Assembly (NCBI GenBank): GCA_037131735.1
Contig: JBAXQM010000001.1
Coordinates: 62,001-126,000, forward strand
Length of the DNA stretch: 64,000 nucleotides
Source: CAIUPE01 sp037131735
Lineage (GTDB): Bacteria > Pseudomonadota > Alphaproteobacteria > Rhizobiales > Beijerinckiaceae
Direction: 5' to 3'
How positions within the stretch are numbered: the stretch's first letter is position 1; each line of letters starts with the position of its first letter. Shown in pieces: positions 1 through 7,723 of this stretch. The notes under the pieces were generated by a model, which was not told where the DNA came from, ran no database searches, and saw only the letters and a program-made list of their open reading frames with translations. The translations under genes were made by a program, and so were the position numbers.

Positions 1-69
1 GACTAATCAGTGGAAGTTATCGCGCGATATGGATGTAAATTATATGATGACGGCGACGCGCGATTAAGA

Positions 70-114
70 GCATCGCGCGAAAAAGTGGCTTCCATTTTTT
101 GATAAAAGCGATGC
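70..114. repeat. Putative dispersed intergenic palindromic repeat (degenerate)
   Basis: The terminal arms GCATCGC (70-76) and GCGATGC (108-114) are perfect inverted repeats. They enclose a segment containing AAAAAGTGGCTTCCATTTTT, itself a partial palindrome. It resembles from memory the short palindromic intergenic repeats common in Rhizobiales genomes (a GCGAAAAGTGG..CC..CTTTT pattern), but only one copy is visible here. Nothing in bases 1-133 looks coding. Function unknown; it may be a mobile REP-like remnant. Confidence 0.4.
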
Positions 115-133
115 ATTAAAAAACTTAGAGTAG

Positions 134-589
134 TTAATTCGCATCATCAAATGAAGGCGGCAGCGGTAACACGCCGATGCCTTCTTCAAGTAATTCGCGC
201 GCGTCGGCCAAAGTCGTGCGGCCATAGATCTGCTTAACATTGCTTTCGCCAAAATGAATTTTGCGGGCCTCTTCTGCAAAATCCTCGCCAACATCTTTAG
301 CGTCCTTAATCATCTCCGCGCGCAATTCGGCAAGACGCTGGCGAAGTTCACGTTCTTCATCTGAGATCAAAGAGGAAGAGACATCATTAATAAATTCAGC
401 AGGAAGATCGGCTGGTGCTTTATCAGTTCGGGCGACTGCGGGCGCCATAATCGCGCGATCGACTTTGTTGGTGCCGCAAATCGTGCAAGCGACGAAACCG
501 CGCTTCTTTTGTTTTTCAAAAGCGTCGCTTGAAGGAAACCATCCTTCAAAATCATGGCCGTCATCACAGTGTAACTGATATTTGATCAT
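134..589 (-). CDS. DUF1178 family protein
   Basis: A 151-residue protein of the DUF1178 (COG5319) family, found mainly in alpha- and betaproteobacteria; function unknown. It begins MIKYQLHCDDGHDFEGWF and carries Cys8, His12, Cys35 and Cys38, which look like a small zinc-ribbon knuckle. A charged helical middle (about residues 80-115) and the family-typical C-terminal half with GRTTLADARELLEEGIGVLP follow. The ATG at 589 is the first possible start. It lies 26 bp downstream of the nitrilase-family gene and may be the last gene of a leftward unit with it and grxC. Family assignment is firm; no activity can be assigned. Confidence 0.85.
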   Translation of the reverse strand: MIKYQLHCDDGHDFEGWFPSSDAFEKQKKRGFVACTICGTNKVDRAIMAPAVARTDKAPADLPAEFINDVSSSLISDEERELRQRLAELRAEMIKDAKDVGEDFAEEARKIHFGESNVKQIYGRTTLADARELLEEGIGVLPLPPSFDDAN

Positions 590-615
590 GGCTGACCAGT
601 GTTTACCCTTATCAG

Positions 616-1443
616 TTAAGAAACTCTGACCGGCGTCGGACGTGTGTGACGCAAGGCCGGAATACGATTGCGTGCTTCTGTAACATCTTCGCTTTTGATT
701 TCAGCCAGAATGATCCCGGGCTTATCATCCGCTTCCGCAAGGACGCGACCCCAAGGATCAACAATAATGGAATGACCATAGGTCTCGCGACCATCTTCAT
801 GCAATCCGGCTTGTGCGGCCGAAATCATAAAGGCACCATTCTCAATGGCGCGGGCACGCTGCATCACGGACCAATGCGCTTCACCCGTTTGTTTTGTAAA
901 ACATGCAGGCGCACTCAATATCGTTGCACCATGATCGGCGAGCGCTCGAAAGAGATAGGGAAAGCGCACATCATAGCAGATGGCAACACCAAGCTTAGCA
1001 TGGGGAATATCAACCACAACCGCATCCGTACCACCCGTAAAGGTATTCGACTCGCGCCAGGTCTCACCATTCGGCAAATCAACGTCGAAGAGATGAATTT
1101 TGTCATAGCGTGCGGCGATGTCACCGGATGGGGAAATGATAAAAGCGCGATTGGCAACTTTATCGCCATTTTGAATTGATAAAGATCCGGCATGAATCGT
1201 GATCTTCAATTCACGGGCAAGCGCTTGGAACGCATGCAGCATCGGATCTTTGTCTTCGGTGAATAGACTTGTCAGCATTGATGCACGGTCGCGATTAACG
1301 ACGTTGGAAATTTCAGGTGTCTGAACAAAGGTTGCGCCACGTGATACCGCTTCACGGATCAAACGCACAGCATCATCACGATTAACGGTAGGATCCATGC
1401 GGCCGCACATCTGCACGCACGCGGCAATGAAAGACGATGTCAT
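616..1443 (-). CDS. Carbon-nitrogen hydrolase (Nit1/deaminated glutathione amidase-like)
   Basis: A 275-residue nitrilase-superfamily amidase. The three catalytic residues are visible: Glu44 (QTPEIS), Lys115 (YDKIHLFDVD) and Cys156 (GVAICYDVRFP). The KIHLFD and CYDVRFPYLFR contexts are those of the Nit1/Nit2 branch, which hydrolyses deaminated glutathione or omega-amides such as 2-oxoglutaramate. It probably works in the cytoplasm as a metabolite-repair enzyme. It sits 11 bp downstream of grxC on the same strand, which agrees with a glutathione-related role. Substrate choice between deaminated glutathione and omega-amides is inferred, not shown. Confidence 0.85.
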   Translation of the reverse strand: MTSSFIAACVQMCGRMDPTVNRDDAVRLIREAVSRGATFVQTPEISNVVNRDRASMLTSLFTEDKDPMLHAFQALARELKITIHAGSLSIQNGDKVANRAFIISPSGDIAARYDKIHLFDVDLPNGETWRESNTFTGGTDAVVVDIPHAKLGVAICYDVRFPYLFRALADHGATILSAPACFTKQTGEAHWSVMQRARAIENGAFMISAAQAGLHEDGRETYGHSIIVDPWGRVLAEADDKPGIILAEIKSEDVTEARNRIPALRHTRPTPVRVS

Positions 1444-1454
1444 GAGTTTCCGTT

Positions 1455-1712
1455 CTAACCGTTCAACAACGGATCAAGTTTGCCGGCGCGATCAAGCGCA
1501 TAGAGATCATCGCATCCGCCAACATGCGTCGCGCCAATGAATATCTGCGGCACGGACGAACGGCCATTCGCGCGCTGCGCCATAGCCGCCTGTTTCTCGC
1601 CGCCCTCCGAAACATCAATCTCGTCGAAGTTCACGCCCTTCTGCGTCAGAAGATCTTTCGCCGAATGGCAATAAGGGCACCAGGATTTTGTATAGATTGT
1701 AACCGGCTGCAT
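1455..1712 (-). CDS. grxC: Glutaredoxin 3
   Basis: An 85-residue classical dithiol glutaredoxin, the usual GrxC length. The active site is Cys12-Pro-Tyr-Cys15, the cis-proline motif is SVPQIF (residues 53-58), and the glutathione-binding GGCDD is at 65-69. It reduces protein disulfides and mixed glutathione disulfides, drawing electrons from glutathione in the cytoplasm. ATG start at 1712. It is followed 11 bp later by the nitrilase-family gene and lies 46 bp downstream of comF; the comF-grxC-nit order is familiar from Rhizobiales. Confidence 0.95.
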   Translation of the reverse strand: MQPVTIYTKSWCPYCHSAKDLLTQKGVNFDEIDVSEGGEKQAAMAQRANGRSSVPQIFIGATHVGGCDDLYALDRAGKLDPLLNG

Positions 1713-1758
1713 CAGAGAACACTCACTTTATCTGTGTTGGGCTTAATATAAGCCGAAA

Positions 1759-2532
1759 TCAGGAATTTGCCACAACGGCAAAAACGAGGAGATCAACCGC
1801 AGCCGCGCCCGCTTTGAGCAAAGTGCGGGCACAGGCATTGCCAGTCGCTGCCGAGGTCATGACATCATCAATTAGCAGGATATGCCGTCCTGCGACATGA
1901 AGCCGCTGATGATCCGAAACGGCAAAGGCGCGCGCGAGATTGTCGGCGCGCTCCGCGCGCGTCAGCCCCACCTGCGGGCGGGTGGCTTTCACACGTGCCA
2001 AAACTTCATAGCCCACCGGCACATTGGTGAGGGCGGCAATCTCGGTGGCGAGCAACGCGGCCTGATTGAACCGCCGCCCAAAAAAGCGGAAGCGATGCAG
2101 CGGGACGGGCACAAGGAGCGAGGCGTCCGCCACAAGGGCCTTCCCTGCCTCGGTCATCAGACGGCCCATCGGACGGGCCAATTCGGTCCGGTCACCATAT
2201 TTGAGGTGATGGACGAGTTCACGCGCGAGGCCATCATACCGAAACGCCGCCCGTGCCCGCGCAAAGACAGGTGGATCGGAAATCGCAAGCGGCGACAACG
2301 GTTCGGGGCCGAGATCGAAGGGCAAGGGGACACCATAGCGCTGGCATACGGGTGGGGAGATGAGAGGAAGGCCCTGCCAACAGGCGGCGCAAAAGCGATC
2401 AGACTCGACCACCGCCGACCCGCAGCCAATACAAGACGGTGGCCAGAGCAGATTGGTGACGGCACGCCCGGAGCGTCCGCCGAAATTGCGTAGACGCTCT
2501 GCAACGCTTTGCTTTTGCACATATTCGGACAC
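1759..2532 (-). CDS. comF: ComF family phosphoribosyltransferase-like protein
   Basis: A 257-residue ComF/GntX-family protein. The N-terminal part has a four-cysteine zinc site (Cys34, Cys37, Cys48, Cys51). The C-terminal type I phosphoribosyltransferase fold ends with the PRPP loop LLIDDVMTSAAT (219-230). In naturally competent bacteria ComF helps bring in transforming DNA; elsewhere its role is unclear. The start is a GTG at 2532, as no in-frame ATG precedes the zinc site. It is divergent from the methyltransferase at 2585, with only 52 bp between the starts, so the two promoters must share that gap. Confidence 0.88.
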   Translation of the reverse strand: MSEYVQKQSVAERLRNFGGRSGRAVTNLLWPPSCIGCGSAVVESDRFCAACWQGLPLISPPVCQRYGVPLPFDLGPEPLSPLAISDPPVFARARAAFRYDGLARELVHHLKYGDRTELARPMGRLMTEAGKALVADASLLVPVPLHRFRFFGRRFNQAALLATEIAALTNVPVGYEVLARVKATRPQVGLTRAERADNLARAFAVSDHQRLHVAGRHILLIDDVMTSAATGNACARTLLKAGAAAVDLLVFAVVANS

Positions 2533-2584
2533 GGGAATGCGTTTCCACTTTGACCCGATGGAAACGAAAGCCTAAACGCTCCCT

Positions 2585-3469
2585 ATGAATGAGGCACCCT
2601 GTCTTTTCGACCAGTCACTCCTGCGCACGCGATTGCGGCGGGCCGTCAACAAAGGTGCGGCGGATTTTCTTCTTCACCGGGTTGCCGATGATCTTGAGAT
2701 AAGACTGCAAGCACTCGCGCGTTCCTTCGACACGGTTGCCGATATCGGAACGCCGGGTCCACATGCTGCTGAAAAGCTTCGCGCGTCACAGCGCTTTACT
2801 CATGTTTTCAGACAGGCTCCCATCATCGAAACCGTGGGGCAAGGAGACTGGGTGAGCCTTGTGGGGGCAACAGATCTTGTCTCTTTTGCACCGCAGAGTC
2901 TTGATGCTGCAATATCGCTTCTTGCGTTACATATAGTCGATGATCTTCCCGGCTTTCTTGCTCAAATCAAACGCGCGCTGAAAGCAGATGGCTTATTCAT
3001 GGCGTGTTTGTTGGGTGGCCAAACGCTGCATGAATTACGCGATGCTTTTGCGCGTGCAGAAATTGAATGCGAAGGCGGATTAAGCCCGCGCGTTTCACCC
3101 TTTGCCGAATTGCGTGATCTCGGACAACTCCTGCAACGCGCCGGGTTCGCCTTGCCTGTTATCGATACTGAAACGATCACTGTGCGTTATGCAACACCTT
3201 TGGCTCTTCTGAATGATCTTCGGAATATGGGCGCGACCAATGTGCTGATCGAAAGACGAAAATCACCGTTGCGCCGGAAGACATTATTTCGTGCGCTCGA
3301 ACTTTATGCAGAAAGCTATAGCGACAGTGATGGCCGCATAAGGGCGACATTCGAATGCCTCTGGGTCTCCGGCTGGACACCTCATGACTCGCAGCAAAAA
3401 CCATTGCAGCCGGGAAGTGCCAAAGCGCGCCTCGCAGACGCCCTTAAAACGAGTGAAGGCACACTTTAA
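2585..3469 (+). CDS. BioC/NDUFAF5-like class I methyltransferase
   Basis: A 294-residue protein that matches the alphaproteobacterial relatives of NDUFAF5, a Rossmann-fold SAM-dependent enzyme group related to BioC. The family-typical segments are present: a VDDLPGFLAQIKRALKADG helix-strand, LRDLGQLLQRAGFALP, then LRNMGATN and a conserved C-terminal YAESYSD region. The usual glycine-rich SAM motif I is eroded to VADIGTPGP (51-59). In mitochondria NDUFAF5 hydroxylates an arginine of complex I, so a complex I assembly role is possible here but is inference. It is divergent from comF. Confidence 0.75.
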   Translation: MNEAPCLFDQSLLRTRLRRAVNKGAADFLLHRVADDLEIRLQALARSFDTVADIGTPGPHAAEKLRASQRFTHVFRQAPIIETVGQGDWVSLVGATDLVSFAPQSLDAAISLLALHIVDDLPGFLAQIKRALKADGLFMACLLGGQTLHELRDAFARAEIECEGGLSPRVSPFAELRDLGQLLQRAGFALPVIDTETITVRYATPLALLNDLRNMGATNVLIERRKSPLRRKTLFRALELYAESYSDSDGRIRATFECLWVSGWTPHDSQQKPLQPGSAKARLADALKTSEGTL

Positions 3470-3530
3470 GTGCGCTTCTCATCCGATATCATGGGTCGGA
3501 GACCTAAACTCTTTTTAATGTTTCCGTCAC

Positions 3531-3545
3531 GAGCCGGTGAGGCTC
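3531..3545. other. Small hairpin between methyltransferase and LTXXQ gene
   Basis: GAGCC (3531-3535) and GGCTC (3541-3545) can pair around a 5-base loop in the 136-bp gap. There is no U-run, so it is weak as an intrinsic terminator. It may be part of the leader of the following gene. Confidence 0.25.
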
Positions 3546-3605
3546 ATGCGCTTATGTCTTCCCTATCGCCTGAGAACACAGGCTCACGATCCATGAGGTA
3601 AAACT

Positions 3606-4118
3606 ATGAAAATCGGTAATAAGCTCCTTCTGGCAGGCGCTGTTTCAATTCTCGTCGCAGGTGGGGGCGCCTTTGCTTATGCAAAATCCAACAGCCATTT
3701 CGGCCAAATGTGGGGCGGCGCACATATGTGCGACATGAAAGGCCCCTTCGGCGGGAAGATGGTTGAAAAACTCGAACGCGCAATCAAACCAACTGATGCC
3801 CAAAAACCTGAACTCGACGCGCTGAAAGCGGCTTTGACCAAAGCGCAGGACGGTATGAAGGCCTCATGTCCGAAGGACGGCGAAACGGCTGATCTAACAC
3901 CGCCAGGACGTCTCGCAACGATGGAAAAACATCTTTCGTCTATGTTGGATGCTGTAAAAACAATTCGCCCTGCAGCCGATGCGCTTTATGCCAAGCTTGA
4001 TGACAAGCAACGCGACGCACTCAGATGGGCGATGCCCATGGGCATGTCAGAACATCATCGTCACCATGGCGATCACATGATGAAGGGTCCGGGCGAAAAC
4101 AATAAGACCGGACAATAA
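3606..4118 (+). CDS. LTXXQ-type (Spy/CpxP-like) periplasmic protein
   Basis: A 170-residue exported protein. Residues 1-26 form a clear signal peptide with a charged MKIGNK start, a hydrophobic stretch and an AYA cleavage site. The mature part is helical with an LDDKQRDALR segment, the LTXXQ-type motif of Spy/CpxP proteins. The C-terminus is rich in His and Met (HHRHHGDHMM) and could bind metal. Family members are periplasmic chaperones or metal/stress sensors. A ribosome binding site (CATGAGGTAAA) precedes the ATG. It is convergent with the aldolase gene, with a 10-bp gap. Exact function unknown. Confidence 0.75.
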   Translation: MKIGNKLLLAGAVSILVAGGGAFAYAKSNSHFGQMWGGAHMCDMKGPFGGKMVEKLERAIKPTDAQKPELDALKAALTKAQDGMKASCPKDGETADLTPPGRLATMEKHLSSMLDAVKTIRPAADALYAKLDDKQRDALRWAMPMGMSEHHRHHGDHMMKGPGENNKTGQ

Positions 4119-4128
4119 TCAAAATAGA

Positions 4129-4914
4129 TCAGCCGCGGCCGCGAGCGCTATCGATTTGCGCTCGTGCGCCGTTTCTGAGTTGAGAAAAATCAGTCCCGAT
4201 GGCCATCAGATCATAGCCTTTTTTCGCGAGATCTTTGGCAAGTGTTGGTGATGGCGCAAAACAGCACGCCGCTTTCTTGTGTGCATGTGCGCGTTTCATT
4301 ACATGGTCGAGCGCATCAATAACATCAGCGCGTCCCGGATTGACATTCGCACCATTTGATAGAGCGATCGAAAGATCTGAAGGTCCAACAAAAACCGCAT
4401 CGATTCCTTCAAGTGCGAGAATGTCATCAAGCGCGGCAAGTGCCTCGCGCGTCTCGATCATTGCAATCGCAACCGACATCGCATTGCCCTTCACCAGATA
4501 ATCATCAAGCGATTGACCCGTGAGTGCTACGGCAACGGTTGGCCCCCAACTGCGTTGACCGACGGGCGGGAATTTCATGAACGACACAAAGGCTTCCGCA
4601 TCAGCTTTTGAATTAATCATTGGTGCGATAACACCCGCGGCTCCCAGATCAAGTACACGCGAAGCACTCGCAAAATCATTCACCGGAATACGAACAATCG
4701 TTGGCTTGCCCGCGAGCGTGACATGCGAAATGCCAAGACGCACCGAGGTGATGTCATTCGCGCCATGCTGCATGTCGATTGTGACGGCATCAAAGTCTTC
4801 AAGCGCCAACTGCCCAGCGATGATCGGATCGGACATGCCAACCCATGCGGTGAGGAGGCCCGATCCACCGCCGATACGGTTTGATAAAGCGCTGATCGTC
4901 GACAAATGCGGCAT
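4129..4914 (-). CDS. HpcH/HpaI-family aldolase
   Basis: A class II (metal-dependent) pyruvate aldolase of the HpcH/HpaI family, 261 residues. It shows the catalytic-base segment DMQHG, the substrate-binding VRIPVND, the metal ligands in AMIETREAL and the GPSDLSIALS loop. Relatives cleave 4-hydroxy-2-oxo acids such as 4-hydroxy-2-oxoheptanedioate into pyruvate plus an aldehyde. The neighbours do not form an aromatic degradation pathway, so the true substrate is open. I start it at the ATG at 4914, preceded by GAGGAG; an upstream TTG at 4920 is less likely. Confidence 0.85.
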   Translation of the reverse strand: MPHLSTISALSNRIGGGSGLLTAWVGMSDPIIAGQLALEDFDAVTIDMQHGANDITSVRLGISHVTLAGKPTIVRIPVNDFASASRVLDLGAAGVIAPMINSKADAEAFVSFMKFPPVGQRSWGPTVAVALTGQSLDDYLVKGNAMSVAIAMIETREALAALDDILALEGIDAVFVGPSDLSIALSNGANVNPGRADVIDALDHVMKRAHAHKKAACCFAPSPTLAKDLAKKGYDLMAIGTDFSQLRNGARAQIDSARGRG

Positions 4915-4987
4915 AACCAAAAACTCCTCGCCCTTAAGATGCTGACGACACTACGCATCCAAGGAAGGAGAGACAAGGCCGGACGGC

Positions 4988-5311
4988 TTAATCCGCTCGA
5001 GCAAGCTGCGTCATCGCTTCGGCGAGATACATCGTCATCTTTTTTGCCAATTCACCCTCAGCGAGCGGAAGGCCGGCTTGAGCAAAATCATCCTCGATTT
5101 TGTTTTTAAGGGCCGCCTCGCCCTCTCGCCCAAGCTCTAACGCGACAAGATCCATCGCATAATCGTGAAGGGGCACGCCCGATTTTCCCAATCTTTCGCC
5201 GGCCCAAAGACCAAGCAATTTATCCCGTCGCGCATGAACCCTGAACCTAAGGGCTTCATCATGAGCAAATTTGGCCTCAAAAGCCTGCTCTCTTGCATCA
5301 AATACGGTCAT
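4988..5311 (-). CDS. ATPase inhibitor subunit zeta (DUF1476)
   Basis: A 107-residue member of the DUF1476 family. In alphaproteobacteria this family includes the zeta subunit, which binds F1 and blocks ATP hydrolysis. The N-terminal inhibitory segment MTVFDAREQAFEAKFAHDE and the following ARRDKLLGLWAGERLG are hallmarks, which is why I use the ATG at 5311 rather than an upstream start 33 bp earlier. The C-terminal half is the four-helix part with LPLAEGELAKKMTMYL. It is divergent from purC. The family is restricted to alphaproteobacteria, so it also helps place the organism. Confidence 0.9.
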   Translation of the reverse strand: MTVFDAREQAFEAKFAHDEALRFRVHARRDKLLGLWAGERLGKSGVPLHDYAMDLVALELGREGEAALKNKIEDDFAQAGLPLAEGELAKKMTMYLAEAMTQLARAD

Positions 5312-5519
5312 AATAGCCTCGCGAAACGATGGCCGCCCTCCCACATACGAGAAAGCTGCCTCGAAATGCCTTTTAAAATAGAGGCAAAGGAAGGCGCCCG
5401 CATTGTCCTAGATCAGGGGAGAGACTGAGACCCCTATCGCTTGCCATTGCGTTGTCAGGCCCTTTTCCTATATGGAGAACTTACATTTCCTGATTTTCCT
5501 CAAACCCCGGTTAGACATG

Positions 5520-6284
5520 ATGAACCGCCGCCGTCGCATTTACGAAGGCAAGGCGAAGATCCTTTATGAGGGTCCCGAGCCTGGCACTTTGGTCCAGCAT
5601 TTCAAGGACGACGCCACCGCCTTCAACGCCAAGAAACACGCCGTGCTCGATGGCAAAGGTGTGTTGAACAATCGCATTTCGGAATTCATTTTCCAGCATT
5701 TGAATGCGATCGGCGTGCCTACGCATTTCATTCGTCGTTTGAATATGCGTGAGCAATTAATCCGCGAAGTGGAAATCATTCCGCTCGAAGTCGTCGTGCG
5801 CAATGTGGCTGCTGGCTCGCTCGCGACACGATTGGGCCTTGAAGAAGGCACGCCCCTGCCGCGTTCCATCATTGAGTTCTATTACAAGAAAGATGAGCTC
5901 AACGATCCGATGGTATCGGAAGAACACATCACTGCGTTTGGCTGGGCCACACCGCAAGAGCTTGATGACATCATGGCACTCGCTTTGCGCGTGAATGATT
6001 TTCTCTCGGGTCTCTTTTTGGGCGCAGGTATTCGACTCGTTGATTTCAAAATCGAATGCGGTCGCCTTTGGGAAGGCGACATGATGCGCATTGTCTTGGC
6101 CGATGAAATCTCGCCCGACTCCGCGCGACTCTGGGATGTTAAATCGAATGACAAGCTCGACAAAGACCGTTTCCGTCGCGATATGGGCGGCCTCGTCGAA
6201 GCCTATGCTGAAGTCGCACGTCGTCTCGGCATTATGGCTGAAAGCGAACCGGTGACGAGCGGCGGACCAAAACTGGTCCAGTAA
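5520..6284 (+). CDS. purC: Phosphoribosylaminoimidazole-succinocarboxamide synthase
   Basis: SAICAR synthetase of purine biosynthesis, 254 residues. It joins aspartate to CAIR using ATP. The family opening NRRRRIYEGKAKILYEGPEP sits directly after the chosen start, followed by DDATAFNAKK, the EVVVRNVAAGSLATR loop and LVDFKIECGR with DEISPDSARLWD. There are two adjacent ATGs (5517, 5520) and one further upstream at 5472; comparison with family N-termini favours 5517 or 5520. It stands alone and ends at an intrinsic terminator. Its closest functional partners here are purE and purK at the other end of the window. Confidence 0.95.
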   Translation: MNRRRRIYEGKAKILYEGPEPGTLVQHFKDDATAFNAKKHAVLDGKGVLNNRISEFIFQHLNAIGVPTHFIRRLNMREQLIREVEIIPLEVVVRNVAAGSLATRLGLEEGTPLPRSIIEFYYKKDELNDPMVSEEHITAFGWATPQELDDIMALALRVNDFLSGLFLGAGIRLVDFKIECGRLWEGDMMRIVLADEISPDSARLWDVKSNDKLDKDRFRRDMGGLVEAYAEVARRLGIMAESEPVTSGGPKLVQ

Positions 6285-6320
6285 GCCCTGTTGCTTCAGC
6301 ATCGATAATCGACAGAAAAG

Positions 6321-6346
6321 AAAACCCGCCTAACGGCGGGTTTTTT
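6321..6346 (+). terminator. Intrinsic terminator of purC
   Basis: CCCGCC (6325-6330) and GGCGGG (6335-6340) pair around a TAAC loop, flanked by an A-run and followed by six Ts. It sits 37 bp after the purC stop codon and isolates purC from the accessory patch. Confidence 0.9.
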
Positions 6347-6373
6347 GTTGAAAGTCTTCTAAAAGGTACCTAT

Positions 6374-6397
6374 ACATGTCCCATATATTGGACATGT
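6374..6397 (+). promoter_or_regulatory. Predicted YefM-YoeB autoregulatory operator
   Basis: Perfect inverted repeats ACATGTCC (6374-6381) and GGACATGT (6390-6397) are separated by an AT-rich 8-base spacer, 14 bp before the antitoxin start codon. Phd/YefM antitoxins and their toxin complexes repress their own promoters through such palindromes. The position, just upstream of the first gene of the pair, is what autoregulation requires. The assignment as an operator is inferred. Confidence 0.65.
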
Positions 6398-6411
6398 TCA
6401 GGATCATCGCC

Positions 6412-6669
6412 ATGCCAGACGTTATCAATTTCACAGAGGCGCGGAATAACCTTAAAAGCGTTCTCGATAAGGTCGTCGACGACGCCGATGTCACGATTAT
6501 CGCGCGGCGGGATGCGCCCGATGCCGTTGTGATGTCGCTTGATACTTATAACAGCATCATGGAGACCGCCTATCTCCTGAAATCGCCCGCCAATGCGCAA
6601 CGCCTCGCGCGCTCCATCAGGCAGCATCGCGCGGGTGACGCGGTCGAACAGACGCTCATCGATGACTAG
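6412..6669 (+). CDS. yefM: YefM/Phd-family antitoxin
   Basis: An 85-residue antitoxin. The N-terminal DNA-binding half has the YefM pattern INFTEARNNLKSVLDKVVDD, then VTIIARRDAPDAVVMSLDTYN, and an acidic/helical C-terminal tail that would wrap the toxin (ETAYLLKSPANAQRLARSI). The first in-frame ATG at 6376 lies inside the palindromic operator, so the ATG at 6412 (MPDVINFTEARN) is preferred. Its last codons overlap the toxin start by 8 bp, so the two are translationally coupled. It is the first gene of a short accessory patch. Confidence 0.9.
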   Translation: MPDVINFTEARNNLKSVLDKVVDDADVTIIARRDAPDAVVMSLDTYNSIMETAYLLKSPANAQRLARSIRQHRAGDAVEQTLIDD

Positions 6670-6922
6670 GAGGCTTAGCTTCACGCCCGATGCGTGGGAC
6701 GATTACCTTTACTGGCAAACCCAAGACAAAAAGACGCTGAAGCGCATCAATCAATTGGTTCGTGACATTATGCGCGAGCCGTTTAGCGGTATTGGTAAGC
6801 CCGAAGCCCTGCGAGAAAATCTTACAGGCTATTGGTCACGCCGCATCGACGATACTCAACGCCTTGTCTATGCGGTCGAAGACAACGCGATTGTGATTAT
6901 AGCGTGTCGTTATCATTATTGA
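6662..6922 (+). CDS. yoeB: YoeB-family mRNA interferase toxin
   Basis: An 86-residue RelE-superfamily toxin, closely like E. coli YoeB in length and layout. Conserved pieces are WDDYLYWQ near the N-terminus, GKPEALRENL, GYWSRRID, QRLVYAV and the C-terminal ACRYHY. The catalytic set expected for YoeB is intact: Glu48, Arg67, His85 and Tyr86. YoeB cuts mRNA in the ribosomal A site when the antitoxin is degraded. The ATG at 6662 overlaps the end of the antitoxin gene. With all active-site residues present, it is probably a live toxin. Confidence 0.93.
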   Translation: MTRRLSFTPDAWDDYLYWQTQDKKTLKRINQLVRDIMREPFSGIGKPEALRENLTGYWSRRIDDTQRLVYAVEDNAIVIIACRYHY

Positions 6923-6999
6923 TTGCGAATTTCTTTTTTATTGATTTTTTGAATATGTGATTTACGCTACGTAATTATATTTTGATTGGAGTGACTAAA

Positions 7000-7674
7000 A
7001 TGCCAATTCCTTTCGAAGCAACACGCTCTTATGTTTACCGAGCGGCGAGATACGAAATAATTCCACAAATTGTTGAAATTGCAAAAAATTTCAACGATCA
7101 ACCTTTTGTTTTAAAAGAAATCTCTGATAAGTTGCTCTTGGAAATATATACTTTCGAGCAGTTGGAAGTGAGAGTTAGAAAAGCACAATCAGATCGCTAC
7201 GAAACGATATTGCAAATATTTCGATTTTATATTCCATTTCTGGCAAAAAATTTGCAGGTTTTTGAGAATTTGGGAAAGGGGATTTTCAAAAATATTTCAC
7301 TTGAGGATGAGCTAGCTGAAGCGGAAGCAACTGCTGTTGATATAGAAACCGACGATATCGGTATTATCTACGCCTATTCATTTCCATCCATTATAAAAGA
7401 TGATGGAAAAGAGTTTCCAATAAAAATAGGTTTAACGACAACGGGAGACGCTGAGGCGAGAGTCAAACAACAATGCAAAGCAACCTCTTGTTTTGAGTTT
7501 CCTCAAATCATTGGCACTTGGCCTGTGCAAAGAGTGGCGGCAATGGAAGATGCTATTCATTCAATACTTGAAGCACGCGGCAAAAAATTGAATGCACCTG
7601 GAACCGAATGGTTTGGCACCACCATGGACGAAATTGTTAGCGTAATAAGGTTTATTCAACCCTCTTCGCAGTAA
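7000..7674 (+). CDS. GIY-YIG (T5orf172-like) domain protein
   Basis: A 224-residue protein with an unassigned helical N-terminal region (1-110) and a C-terminal GIY-YIG domain of the T5orf172 type. Visible motifs are GIIYAYSF (121-128), KIGLTT (142-147) with Arg154, an E..IH..L helix (Glu183, His187) and the EWF motif (203-205). GIY-YIG domains are usually nucleases; targets of T5orf172 proteins are mostly unknown and some are phage or defence genes. GGAG lies 8 bp before the ATG. The gene is markedly AT-rich compared with its neighbours, which suggests recent transfer. A role in defence is speculation. Confidence 0.7.
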   Translation: MPIPFEATRSYVYRAARYEIIPQIVEIAKNFNDQPFVLKEISDKLLLEIYTFEQLEVRVRKAQSDRYETILQIFRFYIPFLAKNLQVFENLGKGIFKNISLEDELAEAEATAVDIETDDIGIIYAYSFPSIIKDDGKEFPIKIGLTTTGDAEARVKQQCKATSCFEFPQIIGTWPVQRVAAMEDAIHSILEARGKKLNAPGTEWFGTTMDEIVSVIRFIQPSSQ

Positions 7675-7723
7675 ATCTGCTGTTTATTTCGAATAGAGAT
7701 TATGCGACGCAATTTTAAGGCGC

